Assembly: GCA_040766985.1 (NCBI GenBank)
Contig: JAXGPL010000017.1
Location: forward strand, 1 to 56,191
Length of the DNA: 56,191 nucleotides
Direction: 5' to 3'
Source of the DNA: JAXGPL01 sp040766985
GTDB lineage: Bacteria > Bacillota > Sulfobacillia > JAUYEG01
Shown here: piece by piece, positions 42,716 through 53,331 of the stretch
Layout: each line of letters opens with the position of its first letter
Numbering within the stretch: the first letter of the stretch is position 1
Program-made: the position numbers and the translations under genes
The notes under the pieces: generated by a model
Database searches by the model: none
Seen by the model: the letters and a program-made list of their open reading frames with translations, nothing else
Told to the model about the DNA's origin: nothing

Positions 42716-42758
42716 CTGTAACTCACAGCGGGAAAAACGTTGGCAAGCTCAGGCCTGA

Positions 42759-43988
42759 TTACTCGCTCTGTTGGGCGACAGCGGGTGACTCGGACGGCGA
42801 GCTGATTAGCGCGACCTCCTTGATGTGGCCGGTATGGTCTTCCTTGACATACCCGCGCGTCAGCCGCACAAAGGACGCTACACCGGCAAGGGCAAGGACG
42901 CCGGCAACCCGGAATGCCGCCCACGGGCCGGCCACGTCCATGATCGCCCCGCTGAGCGAAGAACCGGCGGCGGTCCCGGCGCTCTGGGCAACCTGCTCCA
43001 GGCCCATCAGCGAGCCCATGCCCCAGCGGCGCCCTTTGTCCACGTTGATGGCTGTGGATGCCGGGACGCAGGCCCCGGTACCGAAGCCGAACATCGCCGT
43101 GATCAAGATCAGAGTAAGGTACGAATTCGCGTGTGGCACGAGGAACAGCGAAACCGGGAGGATTCCGGCGGTCACGGCGATCTGCAGTCGCCGGTCGATC
43201 CGGTCGGCGATGCGGCCCATCAACGGCTGCATTAGTGATTCCACGCCGCCGCGCAATGCCACGAGTACACCGATCTGCGCCGAGGTCAGGGCGAAGGACT
43301 GCTCGCCGACGAGCGGCAGGAGGACGAAGAAGACGCCGTGCCCGATCGAAAGCGCCGTGCGGAGCAGGACATTTCCAGTGATGTGCGGATCAGTCAAAGG
43401 ACGCAGGTCGACGCCCGAACGCCTTTGAGCGACCGCGGGGCGGCGGCTCGGCACGTACAGCTTGACCAGCACCCAGGCCAGGGCGGTTAATCCGGCCATG
43501 CCAAGGAAGGGAGCTGAGCGGCCGAGGTAATCCCACAGCAGCCCGCCCACCACCGGTCCCATCGCGAACCCGCCGACGAAGGCCAGATTGAACATCCCCA
43601 TCGTGCTGCCTTCCTTGCCGGGCGGGACCAGTTCCCCGGCATACGCGCGGGATATCGGCATGACCGCAGCCCCGAACATGCCCTGCATCACGCGTGCCAT
43701 AAACAGGTGGATCGGCTGTCGCGAAAGCATCAGGGCAAAGGACACGCCGAAGTATCCCAGGAGACCGATCAGCATCAGCTTGCGCTTATCCATTCTGTCG
43801 CTCAAACTGCCAAGGAACAACGTGAACACCGCTGACACCAGCGGATTGATGCCGAAAATCAGGCCGATCCACATACCGCTGGCGCCGAGTTCTTCGGCAT
43901 AGACCGGCAGGAACGGCACAATCAGCCCGACGCCGAGCGCCATCGTCAGCATGCTTACTGTTAAGGCAAAGAACGTCTTCCGGTCCAT
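42759..43988 (-). CDS. MFS transporter, drug-efflux (DHA1) type
   Basis: 409 residues with 12 hydrophobic segments. The motif-A loop GSLSDRMDKRKLML after segment 2, VMQGMFGAAVMPISRAY, GMFNLAFVGGFAMGPVVGGLL (motif C, segment 5) and the repeat GRIADRIDRRLQI in the second half identify a DHA1-type proton antiporter. Substrate unknown. The ATG at 43986-43988 is preferred as it begins directly before the first membrane segment; the frame is open far upstream (to 44399), but that part overlaps thiC. No clear ribosome binding site. Confidence 0.88.
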   Translation of the reverse strand: MDRKTFFALTVSMLTMALGVGLIVPFLPVYAEELGASGMWIGLIFGINPLVSAVFTLFLGSLSDRMDKRKLMLIGLLGYFGVSFALMLSRQPIHLFMARVMQGMFGAAVMPISRAYAGELVPPGKEGSTMGMFNLAFVGGFAMGPVVGGLLWDYLGRSAPFLGMAGLTALAWVLVKLYVPSRRPAVAQRRSGVDLRPLTDPHITGNVLLRTALSIGHGVFFVLLPLVGEQSFALTSAQIGVLVALRGGVESLMQPLMGRIADRIDRRLQIAVTAGILPVSLFLVPHANSYLTLILITAMFGFGTGACVPASTAINVDKGRRWGMGSLMGLEQVAQSAGTAAGSSLSGAIMDVAGPWAAFRVAGVLALAGVASFVRLTRGYVKEDHTGHIKEVALISSPSESPAVAQQSE

Positions 43989-44206
43989 AACCGGTGTCTT
44001 TCGTTTCGGGAACCGAATTGTCCTGCTGCTCCACGGTCGAAAGGCCAGCTGCCCTGCAGTCCCCTGCAGCGTGGGATGTAGATGTGCCGGGCGCAGTAGT
44101 ATGCGCCACGTACTTTGCACGTCCATCGGAAACCGGCAGCCCGATTGAGACATTCCGGGCGAACCTGCAAAGCAGGTTGACACCAACCCGTGCGCCCTGG
44201 AAACAG

Positions 44207-45499
44207 TCACTCCCCCCGCAACGCACGGCCGACGATCTCCATCGCGCACAGATCGCCGCACATCGAACAGGTCTTGATCCCATCGGGGTTGAGGGTGCAA
44301 CGAAGGGTTTCCGCGCGCTCGCGGTCCAGCGCGGCCCGCATCTGCCCGGGCCAATCCAGAGCCTTTCGCGCATCGCTCATCGCGCGGTCCAGAGCCCATG
44401 CGCGCTCGTCGCCACGGGCTAAGCCGGCTGCGTGCGCGGCGATACGTGAGGCGATGATCCCTTCGCGGACGTGTTCCGGCGCCGGAAGTCCCAGGTGTTC
44501 GGCAGGTGTGACGTAGCAGAGGAAATCCGCCCCTGCCCAGCCCGCCAGGGCTCCGCCGATGGCCCCCGCAATATGGTCGTAGCCGGCGGCGATGTCAGTC
44601 ACCAGCGGGCCTAACACGTAGAAGGGCGCGCCGTGGCACAACGCCTTCGCGATCTGCACGTTTGCCTGGACCTGGTGCAGCGGCACGTGTCCGGGCCCCT
44701 CGACCATGACCTGGACCCCTGCGGCGCGCGCGCGTAGGACCAGTTGGCCGAGGGTGACCAGCTCAGTAAGTTGCGCGGCATCAGTCGCGTCGACGACGCT
44801 TCCCGGGCGGAAACCGTCACCCAAGCTCAGGGTGACGTCATACTCGTGGGCAATGGCGAGTAGGCGGTCGAACTCCTCGTAGAGCGGGTTCTCACGGCCG
44901 TGCCGGAGAATCCAGGCCGTCAAGAACGCCCCGCCCCTGCTCACGACATCGGCCACGCGGCCCGACGCACGCAGGGCGTCAATCGCCGCCCGCGTGACGC
45001 CGCAGTGCACAGTAATGAAGTCGGCCCCGTCGCGGGCGTGCGCCTCGATGGCTTGGAACATGTCGTCGGGCGTCATTTCCACTACGGCCCCGCGCTGCTC
45101 CGTCGCCTTGACCGCCGCCTGGTAGATCGGCACGGTGCCGACGGCCACCGGGGAGCCGGCGATGACGCGGCGCCGAGCGGCATCGATTTGGGCGGAGGTG
45201 CCGGTCGACAGGTCCATTACGGCGTCCGCCCCGGCTTCGAGGGCAACGGCGAGCTTGCTTGCTTCCTGCTCGGGGTGCGCCGCGGCACCTGATAGCCCGA
45301 TGTTGGCGTTGACTTTGATGCGCAGTCCTCGTCCGATGCCCGCGGGACGCGCGTTCGCGTGGTTCGTGTTGGCTGGGATGACGACCTCTCCAGCCGCGAT
45401 CGACCGGCGGAGGGCCTCCCTGTCGATGCCTTCGGCATCCGCAGCCGCCGCCATCTGCGGACTGACGATACCCTTCCGTGCCAGATCGAGTTGTGTCAC
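44207..45499 (-). CDS. thiC: Phosphomethylpyrimidine synthase ThiC
   Basis: Radical-SAM enzyme that converts aminoimidazole ribotide to HMP-phosphate for thiamine. 430 residues. N-terminal IVIPANTNH-type text (VVIPANTNHANARPAGIG), NANIGLSG, AGADAVMDLSTG, DFITVHCGVT, VEGPGHVPLHQV, GPLVTDIAAGYDHI and the C-terminal iron-sulfur motif CSMCGDLCAM (CxxCxxxxC) are all intact. It is expressed behind a TPP riboswitch; no other thi genes are in the window. Start at 45497-45499. Confidence 0.97.
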   Translation of the reverse strand: MTQLDLARKGIVSPQMAAAADAEGIDREALRRSIAAGEVVIPANTNHANARPAGIGRGLRIKVNANIGLSGAAAHPEQEASKLAVALEAGADAVMDLSTGTSAQIDAARRRVIAGSPVAVGTVPIYQAAVKATEQRGAVVEMTPDDMFQAIEAHARDGADFITVHCGVTRAAIDALRASGRVADVVSRGGAFLTAWILRHGRENPLYEEFDRLLAIAHEYDVTLSLGDGFRPGSVVDATDAAQLTELVTLGQLVLRARAAGVQVMVEGPGHVPLHQVQANVQIAKALCHGAPFYVLGPLVTDIAAGYDHIAGAIGGALAGWAGADFLCYVTPAEHLGLPAPEHVREGIIASRIAAHAAGLARGDERAWALDRAMSDARKALDWPGQMRAALDRERAETLRCTLNPDGIKTCSMCGDLCAMEIVGRALRGE

Positions 45500-45525
45500 T
45501 GGCGCTGCACCTCTCCTCCCCTATG

Positions 45526-45559
45526 AAAAGCCAAAGACCGCCGGGAAAACCCAGCGGCC
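45526..45559 (-). terminator. TPP riboswitch expression-platform terminator
   Basis: Minus-strand stem GGCCGCTGGG / CCCGGCGGTC with a TTTT loop, followed by TTTGGCTTTTC. It lies between the TPP aptamer and thiC, as expected for attenuation. Confidence 0.8.
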
Positions 45560-45565
45560 AGAAGC

Positions 45566-45650
45566 TCCTGCCTCCCCACGCTGGCATTACCCAGATCGGG
45601 TGGTTGGGGTCTGCGCGTACCGCACTCTCAGCCCTAAGGGGCTCCCCCGG
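45566..45650 (-). ncRNA. TPP (THI-box) riboswitch
   Basis: Minus strand: CCGGGGGAGCCCC, GGCTGAGAGTGCGG, then ACCCGATCTGGGTAATGCCAG and CGTGGGGAGGC. The CUGAGA core and the CCUGAUCUGGNUAAUGCCAGCGUNGGGA-type block are nearly exact. It should repress thiC at high thiamine pyrophosphate. Confidence 0.95.
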
Positions 45651-45752
45651 CACATATACGGTTGTTGTGTCGTGCCTGGCTTACTTCCTTACGCCACTAT
45701 CCTATCACCTATGGACGCAGAGCATAGCACAACGAGGAAACCGCGGCCACGA

Positions 45753-48700
45753 TTACGGTTCGGGCCACTCCTCGCTGGCCTCGATGTGCGACCCGTCCCC
45801 CAAGTCGAAATCGAGCACAGTCGCGGTGATAACGCCCCCTGCCCCTCCGGTCCAGGTCACGGTGAGCTTGCCGTCTGCGTTGGTGGTGCCGGACTTCCCG
45901 CTTAGGGTGCCTTCGGTCGCGTCAAGGTAGAGGCGGACGGACCGCATGGCGACACCTTCGGCGTCCCTAACCAGAAAGGTGATCTTGGCGGTGTCCGGGC
46001 TGCCATCGACAATCTCCGCGCTGCTGACCTTCAGTTTGTAGATCACGTAGGCGTCCTTGGTGTCCCTGATCCCAAAGCTGACGCCGGTCTGCTTCTCGGG
46101 CTGTACGTAGTAGATGGTCTTCTGGGTGCTGCCGCGGGCGAGGGTGATGTACTCCCCTTCGTCAACCGCGGTTTTCGTCGGGTGAAGCCTGAACTCGCCG
46201 GCAGTCGAACTGCAATAGAGGCCGTCCTCATGGCTCACCAGGACATTCATGGTCACCGGCACCTGGACCGCGTTGCCGCCGTAGTCACTCGCCACGAGGC
46301 GTAGTTCGTAGGGCGTATCGGCCTGCAAGGTCAGGTTCTTCGGCGCCTTGCCGTCCGCTGTGTAGAGCCGCAGCCCCGTCATTACGTTGCCAGGGTCGGT
46401 GCGGAACGTGCGCTCTGCAATTGCACTCGGGACCGCACCGCTCGGCTTGACCGTGATGGTGTACGACCCCGCCACGGACCCTTCGAAGCTTACGCCGACC
46501 TTGCCATGGTTGGCCGCGCCGGGCGCGGATACCGTGCGAACGACGAGCTTGCCGTCGTCATAGGACTGGATCCGCATCCCCATTGTGATCGAGACGTCGC
46601 GGACGTTAAGTCCCTCGTTTGAGAACTGAATCGCGACGTCCCAACCGGGAAGGGGGTGGTCATAGCCGTCTTTGACCAAAACCTCGAGGAACGCCGTCTG
46701 GCCGTCGTCCGCGCGGACACGGCTGATCGAAGACCCGCTGGCGTTGACGATCTTGGCCGAGGTCGAGCCGGCGGCGATGTTGACCACGGTCAGCGTAGCG
46801 GTGTTCACCGCCATGCTGCCGCTCCGGAATTCGAGCCGGTAGTCGTCGCCCATATAGGGCTCGGCCTTGAACGTAAACGTCGCTTTCCCAGACGAATCGG
46901 TCTTGGCCGTGACGGCTCTGGAGTTCCGTGCGTCGGTCGGCGGGTTATAGACGCCGTTGATCGTCGGCTTGCCGTGGTTGCTCGTTCCGGGGTCCTGCCA
47001 CCCGGCCCTGACTTCGAGGCCCGACTGGCCGATCGGGTTGCCGACGATGTCGACGACCTGAACCGTCACCGGGATGGTCAGGGCGCCTAGCGAGAGTTTG
47101 GCGTTCTCGGTCAAATCCGTCTTCAGAAACCTCGCCCCACTCGGCTCGACCGTGACCGATAGCCTTGCCGGCGACAGATCGTCGTGGTCCGGCACAACTT
47201 CCAACCGGTAGGTGCCAACTTGGCCCGATCTCGTCCCGGCCGCAAGGATGAAGATATCGCCGGTGCTGGTGTGGCCCGCGTCGATCTTCAGATCGCCGCT
47301 CGCCTTGAGGCCGATCGACGACAACGGCGAGCCGTCATCCAAGAGGACCGTCAGGCGAACGTCCACATCGCTGGCTGCGAGCCGGCCCCTGGTATCGACC
47401 ATCTCAACTTGGAACTTGGCGACATTGCCGCTGGGCGAGGTCTCGCCGGCGAGGACCGTATTGTCCGCCACTCGCGCGCGCAGGTCTTCGGGATCGCCCG
47501 CGGTATGCGTGCCGATCTGGAGCCGGGCAATGGGCAGCCCGGTGAGGGACGCGGTAACCGTGATCTTGCCCGTGGTCCCCGCGATGGAGTAGATGTCAAT
47601 GGTGGCTACGCCGTTGGAAACGCTGCGCGTCTTAGCCGCCACCGCTTTGTTGGCAAACGTCCCGGCGCCGGAGATGGTGAAGACGACACTGCCGCTGCTG
47701 CTCGCCATCTTGACGCCTGACTGGTCGAGTATCGTTGCCGTAACGGTCCCCACTGCGCTTACGTTGTTTTGTAGCGAGGAGGGCACGGCCGTCAACTCGA
47801 TGCTGCTGGCGACCTGGGCGACCGTGCTGATCTTGACCTTGTCGGCATCCAGTCCGTCTGCACGGAAGACCAGTGTGTCAGTGCGACCGCTTCGCGTTTT
47901 GGCGGTCACTTCGAACGTGACCTTGCCGTCGTCAGTGGTCTTCTTGGTTTCACCGATACTCACGGCGCCGTTGTTGCCGCCGCTGGCATAGCCGATGCTG
48001 ACCTCGACATCCGGTCCTTCGGAAACCAGATTGCCCCAGGAGTCGACCACCTCTACAGTGATCCGCGCCTTGCTCTGGCCCGTCGCCGTTACCGTCTGCG
48101 CCTCCGGGGTCGCCCGCAACGCTGTCGGCGCCCCGCTCACCGTGATTGTGGAGGTCGCGCTGAGCCCGGAGCACCTCGCAACAACGCGGTACTCGCCGGG
48201 CGCGCTCGCTATGAACTTGCCCGTCTGGCTGACGGTCGCCTTGGCAGGATTTGTCACCGACCATCCGATGGGCAATCCGGCAACGAGGTTGCCGGCAGCA
48301 TTGCGGACTACGGCCTTTAGCGTGACGGTCGTGCCAACCCAGCACTCGTGTTCCTCCGGCGTGAGCGTCAGCGTCGCCGCCCTGCCGAACACGCGCTGCG
48401 CAAGCGTCAGCCCTGTCGACCTGCCAGGAACGTGCCGCGCCGCGAACGCCGCGAGGATCGCACAGTCGCCGCGGCTCGCGGGGTCGTTGGCCGCCAGCCC
48501 TGGCACGCCGGCCAGCATCCCGCGCGCCTGTGCTGCGGTCAGGTAGTTGTCCGGCCAGGCCAGGCCCTCCATCGGGCCGTTGTCCGAAGCCTCAACCAGC
48601 ATCTTGACCATCTGAGCGTAGGTGACCTTTGCCTCGGGGCGGAACATCCCGTCCGGAAAGCCGTTGATGATCCCCAGGTCGCGGGCGGCCCGGATGTAAC

Positions 48701-49001
48701 CGTTGGCCCAATGTCCCGCAGTGTCAGGGAACGCTGCGACCGCCGAAGCGGCATCAACCACGTCGTCCGCACCCACCAAAGCCACGATGATCTTCGCAAC
48801 CTCGGCTCGCGTAATACCGGTCTGCGGCCGGAAGGACCCGTCCGGGTCACCGACCACCACGCCGAGTTGCTGTAGATACCCAGCCGCGTCTTCAAACCGG
48901 GTGCCGGCGGTGTCCGGGAAAGATGCCCACACCTCAGCGACCGGCGACAGCAGCAGGGTAAGGACTGTCAGCAAGCAAACCAAGCGATACGACTTGCGCA
49001 T
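45753..49001 (-). CDS. Large SLH / Ig-like-repeat surface protein (paralogue A)
   Basis: 1082 residues. Signal peptide (RLVCLLTVLTLLLSPVAEVWA), two good SLH domains (about 27-77 and 88-140; DPDGSFRPQTGITRAEVAKI, GFPDGMFRPEAKVTYAQMVK) and a degenerate third (145-190). The rest is a series of bacterial Ig-like (Big) units with ITVEVVDSWGNLV- and TATILDQSGVKM-type strands. The end is EASEEWPEP. It lacks cysteine pairs and catalytic motifs, so a structural or adhesive wall protein is likely. It is clearly paralogous to the gene at 53332-56191: both share RGDC after SLH3, VTNPA(K/N)ATV(S/T)QTG and LRATP. ATG at 48999-49001. Confidence 0.9.
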   Translation of the reverse strand: MRKSYRLVCLLTVLTLLLSPVAEVWASFPDTAGTRFEDAAGYLQQLGVVVGDPDGSFRPQTGITRAEVAKIIVALVGADDVVDAASAVAAFPDTAGHWANGYIRAARDLGIINGFPDGMFRPEAKVTYAQMVKMLVEASDNGPMEGLAWPDNYLTAAQARGMLAGVPGLAANDPASRGDCAILAAFAARHVPGRSTGLTLAQRVFGRAATLTLTPEEHECWVGTTVTLKAVVRNAAGNLVAGLPIGWSVTNPAKATVSQTGKFIASAPGEYRVVARCSGLSATSTITVSGAPTALRATPEAQTVTATGQSKARITVEVVDSWGNLVSEGPDVEVSIGYASGGNNGAVSIGETKKTTDDGKVTFEVTAKTRSGRTDTLVFRADGLDADKVKISTVAQVASSIELTAVPSSLQNNVSAVGTVTATILDQSGVKMASSSGSVVFTISGAGTFANKAVAAKTRSVSNGVATIDIYSIAGTTGKITVTASLTGLPIARLQIGTHTAGDPEDLRARVADNTVLAGETSPSGNVAKFQVEMVDTRGRLAASDVDVRLTVLLDDGSPLSSIGLKASGDLKIDAGHTSTGDIFILAAGTRSGQVGTYRLEVVPDHDDLSPARLSVTVEPSGARFLKTDLTENAKLSLGALTIPVTVQVVDIVGNPIGQSGLEVRAGWQDPGTSNHGKPTINGVYNPPTDARNSRAVTAKTDSSGKATFTFKAEPYMGDDYRLEFRSGSMAVNTATLTVVNIAAGSTSAKIVNASGSSISRVRADDGQTAFLEVLVKDGYDHPLPGWDVAIQFSNEGLNVRDVSITMGMRIQSYDDGKLVVRTVSAPGAANHGKVGVSFEGSVAGSYTITVKPSGAVPSAIAERTFRTDPGNVMTGLRLYTADGKAPKNLTLQADTPYELRLVASDYGGNAVQVPVTMNVLVSHEDGLYCSSTAGEFRLHPTKTAVDEGEYITLARGSTQKTIYYVQPEKQTGVSFGIRDTKDAYVIYKLKVSSAEIVDGSPDTAKITFLVRDAEGVAMRSVRLYLDATEGTLSGKSGTTNADGKLTVTWTGGAGGVITATVLDFDLGDGSHIEASEEWPEP

Positions 49002-49191
49002 AGGAAATCGCCCCCCCAGAGCCGACTTAAAACCAGGGCCCCGCCCACACAACGAGGCAAGAGGCCCTTCTATAGATAGGACTCTCTGAAGAGCCATCTG
49101 GTTCGGGCAAAACCATCGACGATTATCGCAGATAGACCATGGCTCGTCTATCCTCGCCTGGAACCTTGTTCCTCGAAAGCGCGTCTATACA

Positions 49192-49197
49192 GTGTTA
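49192..49197 (+). promoter_or_regulatory. Possible exporter-operon promoter region
   Basis: Upstream of the adaptor gene, plus strand, TTGTTC (about 49168-49173) and TACAGT (49190-49195) are spaced 16 bases; both are weak matches to sigma-A. The 235-base divergent gap between the surface protein and the exporter is the only place for the operon promoter. Confidence 0.3.
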
Positions 49198-49236
49198 GTG
49201 TTTCGCGCCACCTTTCTTCTGTCAGGGGGTAAGCAC

Positions 49237-51315
49237 ATGACCGCTGTCACACCAAGACCTCGCACCCGCACCAGACTGATCGCAATCATCCTCATTGTTG
49301 CGGTGGCTCTGACGGGCGCCTACTATGCGCTGGCCAACCGCGACGATCGGCCCGGAATCGGCGATGAGCCGGAATACACGACTGCCGAGGCCACGATGGG
49401 CGATATCAATATTACCGTCACCGGTATGGCTCCTCTTCAGGCGGGCGATACCGAAGACATCAAAGGCGCCCTCGGCGGCATTATCCGGCGGGTCTTCGTG
49501 CAAGAAGGAGACCAGGTGTCGGCCGGGCAGGTGCTCGCCGAGTTGGAGAACGAGAACGTCCTGCTGGACCTCGAGCAGGCCCAGCTGGCTTACCAGGCCG
49601 AGCTCGACCGGCTTGAGGACCTCCTGAGCACCAGTGTTGCAGGCAGCAGTGCAGTCCGTATGGCTGAGCTGGCCGTGGAAACCGCCCGTGCCACCGTTCA
49701 CCGCCTTGAGAACCAGGTCATCGGGCTCGTTGTCACAGCTCCTGCGTCCGGGTTGTTGACTGATCTGGCGGTGGCGGCCGGCGACGAGGTTTCCGCGGGC
49801 GCGACCCTGGCTACCCTTCTGGAAAAGCGTGCCGGGCGGGTGACTCTGGACATCCCGCAAGACAGAATGGCCGACATCCGCATCGGCAGCCAGGCCAGTG
49901 TCATCACGGGCCCGCTTCCGACCGTGCACGCCGTCAAGCTCGGCATCAGCGACTCCTCGATCTATGCCTTGCGCGTCGGCGACCTGGTCAAGGCCAGCAT
50001 CGACGGCCACTGGATTGGTAGCGGCAGCAACCCGACTGTGCACGGCGAAGTCGTGGAGATCGTCAAGGGAGAGGCCTTCTTTGACGTAACCTGCCGCCTC
50101 CCGGGGGTGCCCGAGGCAATCCCCGCCGGAGCAAGAGCGCCTTACATCGAGATTTTCCCTTCCGGCGAGAAGGCCGACAGGCTGGCCATCGTGGCCAGTG
50201 GTACTCTGTCGGTCGCCACTGACGTATGGGGCCTCGCCGCGGACCACCTTGCCGGAGAAGGTCTCCCGGCCAAGGTCGTAGCCATATCTACCGAGGGGAA
50301 GACCGATGGGAAGGGCAACGTAGCGTACACCGCAACCGTCGAGTTGATAAGCCCGGTCGACGGCGCCCGGACCGGGATGACGGCTCACGCTTCGATCCCG
50401 GTCGGCGGTGGCGAGGCGGTCGATGGCGTGACCGCGTATCAAGCGCCAAGCCAGAAGTTGACCACCCAATCCGGCGGCAAGGTCGTCAGCGTGACGGCCG
50501 TTGCCGGCAATCAGGTCGAAGCCGGCGATGTGCTGTTGACGATGACCAATCCATCCCTGATGCAACAGCTTGAGCAGGCCCGTATCGACCTGGTGGCCAA
50601 GGAGCGCGAGCTTCTCGCCGCGACCAGCTCGGACAGGACCGACCGCGAGTTGAGGGCGCAGGAGATCCGCGTCCGCCAGGCCGAGTTGGCCCTGATCAAC
50701 CGCGAGGAGGAGGCTGCGGGACTGTCCCTCGTCGCCGGGATTTCCGGCAGGGTCGTCGGCTGGAACGCAAATGCTCAGGTCGGAATGGAGATCGGGGCGG
50801 GCTTCCAGTTCTGCAAGATCATCAATTACGACAACATGACCATGTCGATCTCTGTCGATGAGATGCAGGTTGTCAACCTTCGCCCCGGCATGGAAGCCGA
50901 AGTGATGGTAGATGCGTTGCCCGGCAAGCCATTTCGTGCGGTGGTCAAGGATGTCGCCAACGAGGGCAAGTTCGAGCAGGGGATGTCCACATTCCAGGTC
51001 GTTCTGGAGGTTGAAGGCGCCCCCGAACTCCGCGCCCAGATGACGGCCAACGCCACGATCAAGGTCGCACAGAAGAACGGGGTGCTGATCGTCCCCGCTG
51101 AGGCAGTCACCATCTTCGGTAACGGCCGCGGCGAGGTCAGCGTGCTTGGCGCCAACGGCGTGCCGGATCCGCGGCAGGTTTCGCTGGGCCTCATCGGCCG
51201 CAGCCAGATCGAGATTCTCGACGGCCTTTCCGCGGGCGAGAGCGTAGTGCTCGGGCGCGCTCGCGGCGGTCCTGAAGGCCCTGGGGGCAGGCCCGGCAGG
51301 GTCATCACAATGTAG
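49237..51315 (+). CDS. Double-length periplasmic-adaptor (MacA/HlyD-like) subunit of an ABC exporter
   Basis: 692 residues, about twice the size of a MacA-type membrane fusion protein. An N-terminal anchor (RLIAIILIVAVALTGAYYALA) is followed by one barrel-sandwich half set (GGIIRRVFVQEGDQVSAGQVL, coiled coil, APASGLLTDLAVAAGDEVSAG). A beta-rich middle and a second complete set follow: SGGKVVSVTAVAGNQVEAGDVL, a coiled coil around 470-510, then SGRVVGWNANAQVGMEIGAG and a barrel ending GVLIVPAEAVTIFGNG. It couples the ABC pair downstream to an extracytoplasmic substrate. ATG at 49237 with AGGGGGT 7 bases upstream. 11 bases separate it from the ATPase. Confidence 0.88.
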   Translation: MTAVTPRPRTRTRLIAIILIVAVALTGAYYALANRDDRPGIGDEPEYTTAEATMGDINITVTGMAPLQAGDTEDIKGALGGIIRRVFVQEGDQVSAGQVLAELENENVLLDLEQAQLAYQAELDRLEDLLSTSVAGSSAVRMAELAVETARATVHRLENQVIGLVVTAPASGLLTDLAVAAGDEVSAGATLATLLEKRAGRVTLDIPQDRMADIRIGSQASVITGPLPTVHAVKLGISDSSIYALRVGDLVKASIDGHWIGSGSNPTVHGEVVEIVKGEAFFDVTCRLPGVPEAIPAGARAPYIEIFPSGEKADRLAIVASGTLSVATDVWGLAADHLAGEGLPAKVVAISTEGKTDGKGNVAYTATVELISPVDGARTGMTAHASIPVGGGEAVDGVTAYQAPSQKLTTQSGGKVVSVTAVAGNQVEAGDVLLTMTNPSLMQQLEQARIDLVAKERELLAATSSDRTDRELRAQEIRVRQAELALINREEEAAGLSLVAGISGRVVGWNANAQVGMEIGAGFQFCKIINYDNMTMSISVDEMQVVNLRPGMEAEVMVDALPGKPFRAVVKDVANEGKFEQGMSTFQVVLEVEGAPELRAQMTANATIKVAQKNGVLIVPAEAVTIFGNGRGEVSVLGANGVPDPRQVSLGLIGRSQIEILDGLSAGESVVLGRARGGPEGPGGRPGRVITM

Positions 51316-51326
51316 GGGGCGGCGGC

Positions 51327-52072
51327 GTGATAACGCTCGACAGAGTGACCAAAGTCTATAACTCGGGACGCGGGGTCACCGCGCTGCGTGACGCAAGCCT
51401 TCAGGTCGACGCGGGTGAATATGTCGCGGTCATGGGCCCTTCGGGTTCGGGCAAGTCGACGCTGATGAACATCCTCGGCTGTCTTGACCGGCCCACCTCG
51501 GGTACCTATACGCTCGACGGGACCAACGTCGGCGCCATATCGGACGACGCCTTGGCGCGGATCCGCAATGAGACGATCGGCTTTGTGTTTCAGACGTTCA
51601 ACCTCTTGCCGCGCTGCACTGCCCTTCGTAACGTCGAGCTGCCGCTGGTCTATCGCGGCATTTCGTCGGTGGAGCGCAGACAGCGAGGCCACGATATGCT
51701 CGCGCAGGTCGGCCTCGGCGACCGCGCCGGGCATCGCCCCAATCAGTTGTCTGGGGGCCAGCAGCAGCGGGTCGCCATTGCCCGCGCGCTGGTCGGCAAA
51801 CCGGCGTTTCTTCTGGCCGACGAGCCGACGGGCAATCTGGACAGCCGGTCGGGGCAGGAGATCATGTCGATCTTCGGCCGCCTCAACAGCCAGGGGATGA
51901 CCATCGTGCTCGTCACGCACGACGAGCGCATCGCCAAACACACCCGGCGCGTCGTCAGGTTGTTGGACGGCCGGATCGTTGCTGACGAGCCTAACCCGCG
52001 CCCGCTCGACGCTGACGCCGAACTCAGGCGCCTGGAGGCCTTGGCCCTGACCGCCGCTGGAGGTGGTACCGC

Positions 52073-52076
<4 letters not shown>
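51327..52076 (+). CDS. ABC transporter ATPase, MacB/LolD class
   Basis: 249 residues. Walker A GPSGSGKST (37-45), Q-loop FVFQTFNLLP (87-96), signature LSGGQQQR (141-148), Walker B FLLADEP (161-167) and H-loop LVTHD are all present. The FQ(T)FNLLP and LSGGQQQRVAIARALV wording is typical of the MacB/LolD/FtsE-like family that works by mechanotransmission. GTG start at 51327 with a GGGGGC site. The stop overlaps the start of the permease gene (GTGA). Confidence 0.95.
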
Positions 52077-53239
<1,163 letters not shown>

Positions 53240-53267
53240 GCGATCCAGTCCAACCGCAAGCCGTCGT

Positions 53268-53300
53268 CAAAAAGGGGCCGCAGGCGCGGCCCCTTTTTAT
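53268..53300. terminator. Bidirectional terminator between the exporter operon and paralogue B
   Basis: AAAAAGGGGCCGC-AGGC-GCGGCCCCTTTTT: perfect stem with A-run and T-run on its sides, 28 bases after the permease stop and 32 bases after the convergent gene's stop. Confidence 0.95.
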
Positions 53301-53331
53301 TGAACGCAATGGAATTCCAAAGCGCGACTCC

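Larger units (their letters stand above)
42340..42758. other. Intergenic region with hairpins and a coding remnant
   Basis: 419 bases between MFS gene and ctpA. It holds a strong stem at 42499-42529 and an inverted repeat at 42692-42715. Between them (about 42562-42680, minus strand) a short frame ends in RIGDGANSMTVTLDGGTLEIRSP-like text (C-terminus at 42557), which looks like the tail of a beta-rich secreted protein but has no start or upstream part. I read it as a gene remnant. Confidence 0.45.

Noticed and set aside
44000..44399. N-terminal extension of the MFS frame by 137 codons
   Set aside because: It overlaps thiC in another frame and lacks membrane-protein character; the ATG at 43988 fits the family.
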